From positions 248,001 through 312,000 of the forward strand of contig JAVJVX010000006.1 in NCBI GenBank assembly GCA_040220875.1: a DNA stretch of 64,000 nt, written 5' to 3'. The notes below the pieces were generated by a model, which was not told the DNA's origin, made no database searches, and saw only the letters and a list, made by a program, of their open reading frames with translations. Of this stretch, positions 23,644-31,941 are shown piece after piece (the stretch's first letter is position 1; every line of letters starts with the position of its first letter). The DNA comes from Alphaproteobacteria bacterium. Lineage in GTDB: Bacteria; Pseudomonadota; Alphaproteobacteria; JAVJVX01. The position numbers were made by a program, and so were the translations under genes.

Positions 23644-24474
23644 TTGAGTCTCCTGAACCCAGGCAAAAATTTATACCGAGAAACCGAGATCCTCGTGGTG
23701 GACGACGACGCGGGCAGCCGCGAGGAACTCAGCGACGTGATCAGCACGCTCGGCTTCGTTTGCCATCAGGCAGGTGATGGTGAGGCTGCGCTTTACAATT
23801 TTGCCCAGAATCCGGATGTCGGCGTTGTTGTCACCGACCTCTGCATGCCTGGCGAGAACGGCCTCGACCTTGTGCAGAAGATCTCGCTGCACGCCGAATC
23901 CCGGCGCCCGCCGGAAACACTGGTCGTGACCGGATTCGCCGACCTCGACAAAGCAATCGGCGCGCTCCGGCTATCCGTCACCGACTTCCTTAAGAAGCCG
24001 GTTTCCCGGGAGGCGCTGGTGATCGCCGTTCACCGAGCAGTCGGACGCTGGCAAAGCCGCGACCGGCGTGCCGATTTCGGCAGTCATCGTCGCTCAGCTG
24101 TCCAGGGTGAAGCGACAGGACGTTTTAGCGCCGCCGAGGCGGATACGCTCAAGCGTCTTATCGACAATCATGTATGTCGGGAGCGGTATTTCGATGCACA
24201 ACTTTTTTCGGACCCAATCTGGGCCATGCTTCTGGACCTGGCCCTCGCCGAAGCCCAGGGCCAAAGCGTATCAGTCACCAGCCTCTGCGCCGCCTCAGGC
24301 GCTCCTTACGCGACAGCGTTCCGGAAACTTGATCTGCTATTGACCCGGCGCATGATCTCGCGGCGGCGGGATCCGAAAGACAAACGCCGCGTGATTGTCG
24401 AATTGACAGCCGACACCCGGGAAAAGCTGAAGAACTTGGTTGGTGATATTCGCCAACAAGAAATGATGGCCTGA
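23644..24474 (+). CDS. Response regulator with REC and MarR-like winged-helix domains
   Basis: 276 residues from a TTG start with AGGA seven bases upstream. The receiver domain (about 14-130) has acidic residues Asp20-22, phospho-acceptor Asp65 in VVTDLCMPG and the switch Lys in DFLKKPV (near 117-118). The C-terminal part (about 170-270) looks like a MarR-type winged helix: DPIWAMLLDLALAEAQG, then a recognition helix APYATAFRKLDLL and a wing with DPKDKRRVIVELT. REC proteins usually carry OmpR, NarL, LytTR or NtrC-type outputs, so a MarR-like output is uncommon. It is the first gene of a + strand cassette with two more receivers and a histidine kinase. Confidence 0.8.
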   Translation: MSLLNPGKNLYRETEILVVDDDAGSREELSDVISTLGFVCHQAGDGEAALYNFAQNPDVGVVVTDLCMPGENGLDLVQKISLHAESRRPPETLVVTGFADLDKAIGALRLSVTDFLKKPVSREALVIAVHRAVGRWQSRDRRADFGSHRRSAVQGEATGRFSAAEADTLKRLIDNHVCRERYFDAQLFSDPIWAMLLDLALAEAQGQSVSVTSLCAASGAPYATAFRKLDLLLTRRMISRRRDPKDKRRVIVELTADTREKLKNLVGDIRQQEMMA

Positions 24475-24530
24475 GGAATCGTTCGATTGATTCAGGCCTA
24501 TACGGACCAGCGGCGGCGAAAGGGAACTTC

Positions 24531-24920
24531 ATGACTGCCATCGAAAAACGGAATCTGCCGGCCGAACCGATTGTCGTGGCCGACGATGATCCTGCGCAGC
24601 TTGAGGAAATCTCCGACTATTTGCGCCGGCGAGGTCACGATGTGGTGGAGGCGCGAGACGGTTTTTCAGCTCTAGCGGCGATCAAGAAATACCAGCCACG
24701 CATCGCGCTGATCGACGTGAACATGCCAAACTGGGATGGCGTCCGGGTGGCGGAGGTAGCGAGTAGCTTCAATCACAAGCTCGCCCTGATTCTGTTTTCC
24801 GGAGACAGCGAGGCAATCGTAAGGGCCAATCAGAGCCACACCCATGCCTTTGCCGTCATTGAGAAGCCCCTAGCCATGCGCCATGTCGAGCGCTTCGTCA
24901 ACGCCGCCCAGGCGCAATAG
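24531..24920 (+). CDS. Single-domain response regulator (CheY-like)
   Basis: 129 residues, one receiver domain. Acidic pocket Asp18-Asp20, phospho-acceptor Asp62 (ALIDVNMPN) and switch Lys in VIEKPLAM are all present. There is no output domain, so it is likely a phosphorelay intermediate or acts by protein contact. It lies 56 bases after the REC-MarR gene and 16 bases before another receiver. AAGGGAA precedes the ATG. Confidence 0.88.
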   Translation: MTAIEKRNLPAEPIVVADDDPAQLEEISDYLRRRGHDVVEARDGFSALAAIKKYQPRIALIDVNMPNWDGVRVAEVASSFNHKLALILFSGDSEAIVRANQSHTHAFAVIEKPLAMRHVERFVNAAQAQ

Positions 24921-24936
24921 ACGGCTGCGGATCCCC

Positions 24937-25359
24937 ATGGCCAATGCCGATCGGCCCGGGCCGGCCCTCCTGCTTGTCGACGATGATTCGGACACGCTGG
25001 ACGAATTGTTGGATTTTTTCGAGAATCGTGGAGTCCGGGCGCACGGCGCTTCAAATGTCGATGGTGCGATCGAGCTTCTCAGCCTTAATACCTACATCGA
25101 TGTCGTCATCACCGACATCCGTATGCCGGACCGGCCGGGACAGCACCTGCTGGCCGAAATCGCATCGCTCAGACGCGAGCGCGGTCGTGCCGTCGTGGCA
25201 ATCGTGATGACGGGACATGCAGGCCAAGCAGAGGCCAATGAGTCCGACGCGCTTGGGGCGGCTGCCTTCCTCACCAAGCCCGTCAGCCCGCGCCGTTTGA
25301 TCAAAGAGGTCATAAAGGCCCGCCAGTGCCTGGCCGGCGGCGCCGGAGATAGGCCGTGA
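24937..25359 (+). CDS. Single-domain response regulator
   Basis: 140 residues, one receiver domain: LLLVDDDSDT supplies the acidic pocket, Asp60 in VVITDIRMPD is the phospho-acceptor and the Lys in AFLTKPVSP the switch residue. The ATG at 24937 is chosen by alignment with the typical receiver start; its ribosome site is weak, which suggests coupling to the preceding gene. A start further upstream at 24883 would overlap that gene. The stop overlaps the GTG start of the histidine kinase (GTGA at 25356-25359), so kinase and receiver are probably made together. Confidence 0.85.
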   Translation: MANADRPGPALLLVDDDSDTLDELLDFFENRGVRAHGASNVDGAIELLSLNTYIDVVITDIRMPDRPGQHLLAEIASLRRERGRAVVAIVMTGHAGQAEANESDALGAAAFLTKPVSPRRLIKEVIKARQCLAGGAGDRP

Positions 25360-28154
25360 CGTTCGTCACCCGGAAAAACGGGGATATGAGAGGTCGCGCT
25401 GTGACGGCGCGGCCCCGCAACGATTTGACGGGCTGGCACTTGCTTGCCGGCGGCCTCGCTCTCGGGCTCGCGGGGCTCGGCCTCAATGCGCTGGCCATCC
25501 CCCTAGGCTTCAGCCTGCATTTCCTTCTGGGCAACATCGTTATTTATATTGCAATCCGGTTCTTCGGGCCCGGCGCCGGCGTGCTGGCCGGCGCACTGGC
25601 TGGCGCCTCCACCGTGGCTTTATGGGGCCATCCATGGGCGTGGATGATCTTCGCGATCGAGGCGGTCGCTGTCTCGCTGGCAGGAAGTCGCAACGTTCCC
25701 TTTGCCATCGCTGACGGCGTCTTCTGGGTCCTCGGCGGCATTCCACTGGTTTGGCTGACCTATGGTGGGATCATGGGCATGGACGCCTCCTCCGTCTGGC
25801 TCGTGGCCTTAAAGCAGTCCTGCAACGGGGTTCTGCTTGCATCGCTCGGCAGCCTGATTGGCCTTATCAGCGCCCGAACGGGCGGGCGACCCCATTCCCT
25901 GCGAGTGGTCACGGTCGACCTGTTGTTCATGTTCTCGCTATTGCCCGTTATCGCCTCGATGCTCTGGAATATCACCCATTTCGAGAATGAGGCGATTCGG
26001 GACATCAAACACCAAACCAGGTCTGAAATTACCCACCTCACGTTGGCGCTGGACACCTGGGTGGAAGGTCAAAGCACCCTCCTTTCAACCTTGGCCTTAC
26101 CGTCTCTTACCTCAACCCGAGATATCGAAATAACAAGGGAAGGCCGCATATCAGGCCTCGATAAACGCCACGTCGACGCCGTGGCCGTGGCCGTGTTTGA
26201 TCCATCGGGGCAGCGGCGCAGCCAATGGCCGGCCGCCTCGCCGGTGGCCCCTCTGGCCCTGAGTTCCGCACAAATCGATACCATTGTTCGCAAAGACGCG
26301 GAGTCTGGCGGCCCTGTCCTGCGCTATTTGCCCAATGGGGGCGGCATTATCGAACTTTGTCTCCCGCTGTTCCGAGACGGCAATCTGCTTGGCATGGTCC
26401 TCGCGTTTTATGACCGTGACCGGATCGGGGACCAGCTTGCCCTGACCGACCGGAAAATCCGGTACACCCTACTCGCGCCGGACGGGACGCCCATCCTCTG
26501 GTCGGAAAAGCGCCTGTCCGGCCCAGCGTCGTTTGCAACCAGAGAGTTCGTGTCCTGGGGCGGCCTGTCGCTGTCCTTGCCCGCCGCTATTCCCGGGCAA
26601 TCGACTATGCAGGGCTGGAATAACGCCTTCGTTATTGTCGAGAAGGACTTGGATGTCCCTGGCAGCGCATCAAGGGTCCGGTTCTACATTCCATTCTCCG
26701 AGACTGTTCTGCGCTTCCGCCAATCCCAGCGCGAGAACCTCGTAATCGCACTCCTGATATCGGTCGTGGCGGCGGGGCTGGCCTGGTTCGCCGGTGGGCG
26801 GACCACGACAACCTTCAATAATCTGAGTAGGGATATTAGGGAAATTTCGGGCCGCCATCAGGACGTGACAATGGTGAGGAACCATCCAATCACCGAAGTT
26901 ACCCTGATGACAGCCGCGATCTCGGATACGCACAATAAACTGGTCGCCCACAAAGACAACGTCAGCCGCTTGCAAGAACAACTGCGAACACTCTTGAGGT
27001 ATGCACCGATGGTCGTCTTTACACTGTCGCGCACCGCGACCGGCGACTGGCATATTCTTTATCGTAGCCCTCCCAACGAGCGACTGAACTGGCTCGACGA
27101 CAGCGCGCTCGATAATCGTCAGGAGTGGCTCGCCCTTATCCATCCTGACGACCGAGAAGCTGCTCTGAAGGCCTTTAACCAGCTTTCCGCAACCGGCCGC
27201 AAGGCCGTTGAATATCGCATCCGGACCCGGTCTGGAGACTGGCGCTGGGTGCTGGACGAGGCCTTTCCGATTACCGAATCGGACGACGGGACAAATGTCG
27301 AGGCCGTGGGAGCGATCATCGATATACAGGAAAGGCGGGATAACGCCGAGCGACTTTCCACCTCGGCGCGCCTAATTACGCTCGGTGAAATGGCAACCGG
27401 CTTGGCGCACGAGTTGAACCAGCCTCTTAACACCATCCGAATCGCCGCCGAGAACGCGGCGATAGCCATCGAAGATCTTTCTATCGACGAAGAATCCCGC
27501 GCGTATCTGTCTAAACGCCTGGCGCGCATTTGCGACCAAACTGACAGAGCTTCGCTGATCATTGATCATATGAGAATTTTTGGCCGGCGGCCCGAACACT
27601 TGCCCGAGCATTTCGAGATTTCAGAAGCGGTCGAGGGAGCCATGACAATTTTGCGCCCTGAACTCCGGGTTGCCGGGATCGACCTGCTCGTAGGTCATCA
27701 AGATTCGGAATGTCCGCCACTTCACGGCCATCGACAGCTTCTGGAACAGGTGATCGTCAACCTGGTGCTCAACGCCAGGGATGCGGTTTCGAGTGAACAG
27801 CAGCGCAGGCGGGCCGACAAGGGGTCATTCCGCGGCCGCATATCCATCGACTACGATTACCATAGACTCGACTGTCACGTATTGCTTCGCGTGTCGGATA
27901 ATGGCGGCGGCGTTCCACAAGAATACGAAAAACGCGTCTTCGACCCATTTTTCACAACCAAGCCTCCAGGGAAGGGGACAGGCCTGGGCCTTGCCCTAAG
28001 TTTTGGCATCGTCAACGAGATGAACGGCCGCATCGACTTCTTCAATAACGGCGCCGGTGCTGTCTTTACTGTCCGGTTGCCCATCGGCCGGCTGCGCAGA
28101 ATTTCCGAAATACCCCAGGATGCCGGGCCAGATGCACGGGATGATCGCGCCTGA
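25356..28154 (+). CDS. Membrane sensor histidine kinase with PAS domain
   Basis: 932 residues from GTG 25356, which has GGAGATAGG just upstream; ATG 25386 is an alternative. Residues about 30-210 contain six or more membrane segments resembling a MASE1-type integral sensor. About 215-440 is an extracytoplasmic, Cache-like region, followed by a further membrane helix (IALLISVVAAGLAWFAGG) and a linker. A PAS/PAC domain covers about 545-660 (IHPDDREAALKAF, RTRSGDWRWVLDEAF). His685 in GLAHELNQPLNTI is the phosphorylation site, and the ATPase domain has the N box NLVLNARDAV, DNGGGVP and GKGTGLGLALS. The three receivers upstream are the evident partners. Confidence 0.92.
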   Translation: MTFVTRKNGDMRGRAVTARPRNDLTGWHLLAGGLALGLAGLGLNALAIPLGFSLHFLLGNIVIYIAIRFFGPGAGVLAGALAGASTVALWGHPWAWMIFAIEAVAVSLAGSRNVPFAIADGVFWVLGGIPLVWLTYGGIMGMDASSVWLVALKQSCNGVLLASLGSLIGLISARTGGRPHSLRVVTVDLLFMFSLLPVIASMLWNITHFENEAIRDIKHQTRSEITHLTLALDTWVEGQSTLLSTLALPSLTSTRDIEITREGRISGLDKRHVDAVAVAVFDPSGQRRSQWPAASPVAPLALSSAQIDTIVRKDAESGGPVLRYLPNGGGIIELCLPLFRDGNLLGMVLAFYDRDRIGDQLALTDRKIRYTLLAPDGTPILWSEKRLSGPASFATREFVSWGGLSLSLPAAIPGQSTMQGWNNAFVIVEKDLDVPGSASRVRFYIPFSETVLRFRQSQRENLVIALLISVVAAGLAWFAGGRTTTTFNNLSRDIREISGRHQDVTMVRNHPITEVTLMTAAISDTHNKLVAHKDNVSRLQEQLRTLLRYAPMVVFTLSRTATGDWHILYRSPPNERLNWLDDSALDNRQEWLALIHPDDREAALKAFNQLSATGRKAVEYRIRTRSGDWRWVLDEAFPITESDDGTNVEAVGAIIDIQERRDNAERLSTSARLITLGEMATGLAHELNQPLNTIRIAAENAAIAIEDLSIDEESRAYLSKRLARICDQTDRASLIIDHMRIFGRRPEHLPEHFEISEAVEGAMTILRPELRVAGIDLLVGHQDSECPPLHGHRQLLEQVIVNLVLNARDAVSSEQQRRRADKGSFRGRISIDYDYHRLDCHVLLRVSDNGGGVPQEYEKRVFDPFFTTKPPGKGTGLGLALSFGIVNEMNGRIDFFNNGAGAVFTVRLPIGRLRRISEIPQDAGPDARDDRA

Positions 28155-28207
28155 AGTGACATGAGTGGGGCGTTCTGCTAGCCTTTGAAACCAGACTGGA
28201 GGTCACC

Positions 28208-29827
28208 GTGAGGCCCTTGATAAGTGCGGCCCTCGTCCTGGTCTGCCTCGTCACGGAGGCCAGTGCCGAGCCACTCGACCCGAAAGAGGTTTTTGCGCGG
28301 ATCCAGCCGGCCCTCGCGGCCGTGACGGTAGCCACCGTGCGCGGCAAGGCGGGCCGTGCGACCGGCTTCTTCATCAGCCCCACTGTCGTCGTTACAAACT
28401 ATCACGTCGTAAAAGATGCGCGACTCGTGACGGTGACGCGCCTGGGCAGCGGCAGGAGCAGTCCGGTCGTCGACATTCTGGCGGCCGATTGGGCCGGCGA
28501 TATCGCCATTCTGAAAATCAGGGAATCTCCCGGGCCGCATCTGGAGGTGCGCCGCCGCCCCATCCCCGCGGTCGGGCAGCGCGTTTACGTGATCGGCAAC
28601 CCCAAAGGACTTACGGGCTCGCTGTCCGACGGGCTCGTCAGCGGCATCCGCAGCGAGGGCGGGCGCAAGGTTATCCAGATATCTGCGCCCATCGCAGGTG
28701 GAAGCAGCGGCAGCCCGCTGGTCGACGACACGGGGGCGCTTATCGGCCTGGTCTACGCGCGCGAGACCGGGGAGCAGCAAATCGGCTTCGCGACCCCGGT
28801 CGACCGCCTGCACGCCCTCTTGAACGACGACGCGGTGACCCGCGGAACGCGCGAACTGACGAGGGAACAGTTCAGTTCGCGATCCATCCCTCCGCCCGCG
28901 GCCTCACCGATCGCGACATCACAAGGCGACGCCGCGGAGAAAATACGCACGATCCGCATCGGTGTCCCGCATTGGGACAGCGCCAACGCGGTCGCGCATA
29001 TCCTTCAGGCCGCCATTGAAAAGAGACTCCCCTATCAGGTGGACCTCGTTCGGGCGGAGAACGAGGAGATATTCGAGTCCCTTGAAAAACAGGACGGTAC
29101 TTACGATGTCCATCCCGACGTCTGGCTGCCCAACCACGAGCCATTCCTCTCTGAAAGCAAGAACATTGTCCTCAATGACGCTCCCTATCTGGGACGCCAG
29201 GGCATCTGCGTGCCGCGTTATGTGGCCCAGCAACTGGGTATCAAGCGGGTCCACGACCTGATGACACCCGGCGCCCACACGCTCTTCGACGTGGACGGCA
29301 GCGGCAAGCCCGATCTGTGGATCGGGGATGAGAGCTGGGAAGCAGCCCGGATCATGCGGCTCAAGGCGCGGGATTATGGATTTGAAAGAGTCTACCAACT
29401 CACGACCTGGGACGAGGCGCGGCTGTGGGACCACGTGGAAGCGGCCTTTCGTGACCATCGCGCCATCGCTTTTTATTGTTACGAGCCCCATTGGGGAATG
29501 GAAAAATACCAACTGACCATGCTGGAAGAACCGGCCTACAGCTCAGACTGTTTCGCGCTGGCGCCGGCGGTCCCGAGCCCGGCCGCAAACGATGACTCCA
29601 AGGCCGGCTGTGCCTTCCCGCCGGCCCGTATCCATGTGGGCTTCAGCCGGGAACTGGCAAAGACCGCGCCCGATCTGGCCGGGCTGCTGGGCGCGGCCCG
29701 GTTCACGTCCAAAGAGGTCAACCGCTGGATCGAAGGCATGGGCGACGCGCGCGCGCTGCCCGAAGTCGTCGCCCGCCGCTGGGCGACCGAAAACGCCCGC
29801 CTGATCGAGAACTGGACCGAATCGTAA
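28208..29827 (+). CDS. Secreted trypsin-like serine protease fused to an OpuAC/ProX substrate-binding domain
   Basis: 539 residues from GTG 28208, with GGAGG five bases upstream. Residues 1-20 form a signal peptide (cut after ASA). Residues about 25-215 are a DegP/S1C-like protease with His66 (NYHVV), Asp98 (GDIAIL) and Ser167 (GGSSGSP). No PDZ domain follows; instead, after a Ser/Pro/Ala linker (about 222-245), residues about 247-515 form a type II periplasmic-binding domain of the OpuAC/ProX class (IRIGVPHWDSANAV, DVHPDVWLPNHEPFL, YCYEPHW), which binds quaternary amines such as betaine or choline. It lies 53 bases after the histidine kinase. A ligand-controlled periplasmic protease or coreceptor is one reading. 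Confidence 0.88.
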   Translation: MRPLISAALVLVCLVTEASAEPLDPKEVFARIQPALAAVTVATVRGKAGRATGFFISPTVVVTNYHVVKDARLVTVTRLGSGRSSPVVDILAADWAGDIAILKIRESPGPHLEVRRRPIPAVGQRVYVIGNPKGLTGSLSDGLVSGIRSEGGRKVIQISAPIAGGSSGSPLVDDTGALIGLVYARETGEQQIGFATPVDRLHALLNDDAVTRGTRELTREQFSSRSIPPPAASPIATSQGDAAEKIRTIRIGVPHWDSANAVAHILQAAIEKRLPYQVDLVRAENEEIFESLEKQDGTYDVHPDVWLPNHEPFLSESKNIVLNDAPYLGRQGICVPRYVAQQLGIKRVHDLMTPGAHTLFDVDGSGKPDLWIGDESWEAARIMRLKARDYGFERVYQLTTWDEARLWDHVEAAFRDHRAIAFYCYEPHWGMEKYQLTMLEEPAYSSDCFALAPAVPSPAANDDSKAGCAFPPARIHVGFSRELAKTAPDLAGLLGAARFTSKEVNRWIEGMGDARALPEVVARRWATENARLIENWTES

Positions 29828-30053
29828 AGGACGGCGAAGAGGTATTGCCTGGCTGGCCCGGGGCACAGGGCTTGATTCCGCTGTCTTCACGCCTATGTCG
29901 ATATTACAAGGGCGCACCCCAAGCCAAGAATTCCCGTACACCCCTGGTCAGGCGATGATGCCGGACGGGCGACAGGCCCGGGAAACCGCCCGACTGCGGT
30001 TCAGGCCGGCGGCGTGGTGACAGACAATAATCAGGCACCGGACCCGGTAAGCG

Positions 30054-31919
30054 ATGATCCGATTTGCGGAAGCCCGATGGGCAATCGTTACGTTCTGTAT
30101 ATCCCTCGTCACCTCCCTCGCCCTGCTCGCCATTGCGCCGGGATGGGCGCCGGGATGGGCGGCGGGATGGGCGGCGGGGCCGGCGGGCGCGGAACCCGCC
30201 GGGACGTCCGATGCCCTGACTTACCGGATGACCATTGAGGGCATCACGGACGAGGCGTTGCTCGAGCGACTGCGAGAGACCTCGCGGCTCGTCGCCTTTC
30301 AGGACACGCCGCCGCTGACTTCGGGCGGCCTCCGGCGACGGGCGCGCGAGGACCAGGAGCTGTTCGAGGCCGTCCTGCGCGCCGACGGGTATTACGCGAG
30401 CCGGATCGACTTCTCGATCCGCGAGGACAGACAACCCGTCGACGTCATTTTCCGGATCGAGCCCGGGCCGGTCTACCGGCTCGAGGATTACACGGTCGCC
30501 TTTTCGCCGCCGCTCGCCGAGGACATCCAGGCCACCCTCGATCTGGACACGGTCATCCCCGCTCTCGACACGCCCGCCCGGGCCGCCCCCATCGCCGACG
30601 CGCGCCGCCGGTTACCGCGCCGCCTGGCCGGAAAAGGCTACCCGTTCGCCGAAATCACGGACCACAAGGTCGTTGTCGACCACACGCAGGAAGCCATGTC
30701 GGTCGAGGTCGAGGTTTCGACGGGAGCGCGCGCGCGTTTCGGGCCCCTGACGATCACCGGCCTGGCCGATGTCTCGGAAGACTATATCCGCCGTCTCACC
30801 CCCTGGCAGGCGGGTGACATCTATGACCAGGACAAAGTGGACAATTTCCGCCAGACCCTGGCCGAGACGAACCTCTTTCAGGGTGTGAGCATCGAGGCGG
30901 CAGAGGCGCTATCGGCCGATGGCATGCTGCCCTTGCAAATGCGGGTCGTGGAGCGCGCGCGGCGCTCGGTCGGTTTCGGCGCCAAATTCTCGACCGATGT
31001 CGGGGCCAGCGTCAGCGCCTCCTGGAAACACCGCAACCTTTTTGGTGCGGCCGAGAGAAGCACGGCGGCGGCCGAGATCGGCGAAATTACGCAAAGCCTG
31101 TCGCTCGATTTCACCAAACCCCATTTCCGGATGCAGGGGCAGGACCTGTTTGCCAGTCTGGCGCTCAACCGGGAAGATGACGACGCTTTCGACGAGAGAA
31201 GCCTGGCCGCCGCCATCGGACTCGATCGGGCGCTTGCCTGGGGCTGGCGCCTGCGCGCGGGACCGACTTTCGAAATTCTGGAACTGACCGACACAGCGGG
31301 CGAGAAAGAGACCTTCCTGACCGGGTTTCCACTTTCTTTCAGCCGAGACGACACCGACAATCTTCTCGACCCTACGCAGGGCAACCGCCTCGGGTTCCGG
31401 GTGTCCCCGTTTTTTGGCACACTCGACGAGACGACATCCTTTCTCGTGACCGAAGCCAACGGGTCGCACTATCTGTCGCTGGACCCGGAAGATGGCGTGG
31501 TGCTTGCCAGCCGCCTGCGTCTCGGAACCATTGTCGGCGAAAGCCGGGCCGCAGTGCCGGCCAACAAGCGTTTTTACGCGGGCGGCGGCGGTTCGGTGCG
31601 CGGGTTCGAGTTTCGCCGGGTCGGCCCGCTTGATGCGACCAACGACCCGCTGGGCGGCCGCTCAGTCATCGAGCTGGGGCTGGAGACACGGATCCGCATT
31701 ACCGAATCCATCGGTGCCGTGCCGTTTCTCGATGGCGGCAATGTTTTTCGGGACCCGATCCCGGACGATCCGGCGAGGTTACGCTGGGCAGCCGGTCTGG
31801 GCCTGCGCTATTTCACGCCGTTCGGGCCGCTGCGCTTCGACCTCGCCTTTCCCATCGACCGGCGGGACGGGGTGGACGACCTCTTCCAGTTCTATCTGAG
31901 CGTCGGGCAATCCTTTTGA
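30054..31919 (+). CDS. tamA: TamA-like outer-membrane assembly protein (Omp85 family)
   Basis: 621 residues. A hydrophobic signal (about 8-30) runs into a Gly-Trp-Ala repeat segment, then three POTRA domains (about 55-310, e.g. EDQELFEAVLRADGYYASRIDFSI and ARARFGPLTITG), then a 16-strand beta barrel (about 320-621) ending in a C-terminal aromatic residue (SVGQSF). The barrel contains the Omp85 loop signature VRGF (GGGGSVRGFEF). TamA works with the inner-membrane-anchored TamB to insert or deliver envelope components. tamB starts 22 bases downstream. The 226 bases before the start hold no other gene. Confidence 0.9.
   Translation: MIRFAEARWAIVTFCISLVTSLALLAIAPGWAPGWAAGWAAGPAGAEPAGTSDALTYRMTIEGITDEALLERLRETSRLVAFQDTPPLTSGGLRRRAREDQELFEAVLRADGYYASRIDFSIREDRQPVDVIFRIEPGPVYRLEDYTVAFSPPLAEDIQATLDLDTVIPALDTPARAAPIADARRRLPRRLAGKGYPFAEITDHKVVVDHTQEAMSVEVEVSTGARARFGPLTITGLADVSEDYIRRLTPWQAGDIYDQDKVDNFRQTLAETNLFQGVSIEAAEALSADGMLPLQMRVVERARRSVGFGAKFSTDVGASVSASWKHRNLFGAAERSTAAAEIGEITQSLSLDFTKPHFRMQGQDLFASLALNREDDDAFDERSLAAAIGLDRALAWGWRLRAGPTFEILELTDTAGEKETFLTGFPLSFSRDDTDNLLDPTQGNRLGFRVSPFFGTLDETTSFLVTEANGSHYLSLDPEDGVVLASRLRLGTIVGESRAAVPANKRFYAGGGGSVRGFEFRRVGPLDATNDPLGGRSVIELGLETRIRITESIGAVPFLDGGNVFRDPIPDDPARLRWAAGLGLRYFTPFGPLRFDLAFPIDRRDGVDDLFQFYLSVGQSF
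30137..30172 (+). repeat. 12-bp in-frame repeat in the tamA signal region
   Basis: Three copies of a 12-base unit (gccgggatgggc, gccgggatgggc, ggcgggatgggc) lie inside tamA. They encode the four-residue repeat P/A-G-W-A just after the signal peptide's hydrophobic core, so gain or loss of one unit keeps the frame. Confidence 0.85.
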
Positions 31920-31941
31920 GACGTCTTGAAGCAGCCGGAAT

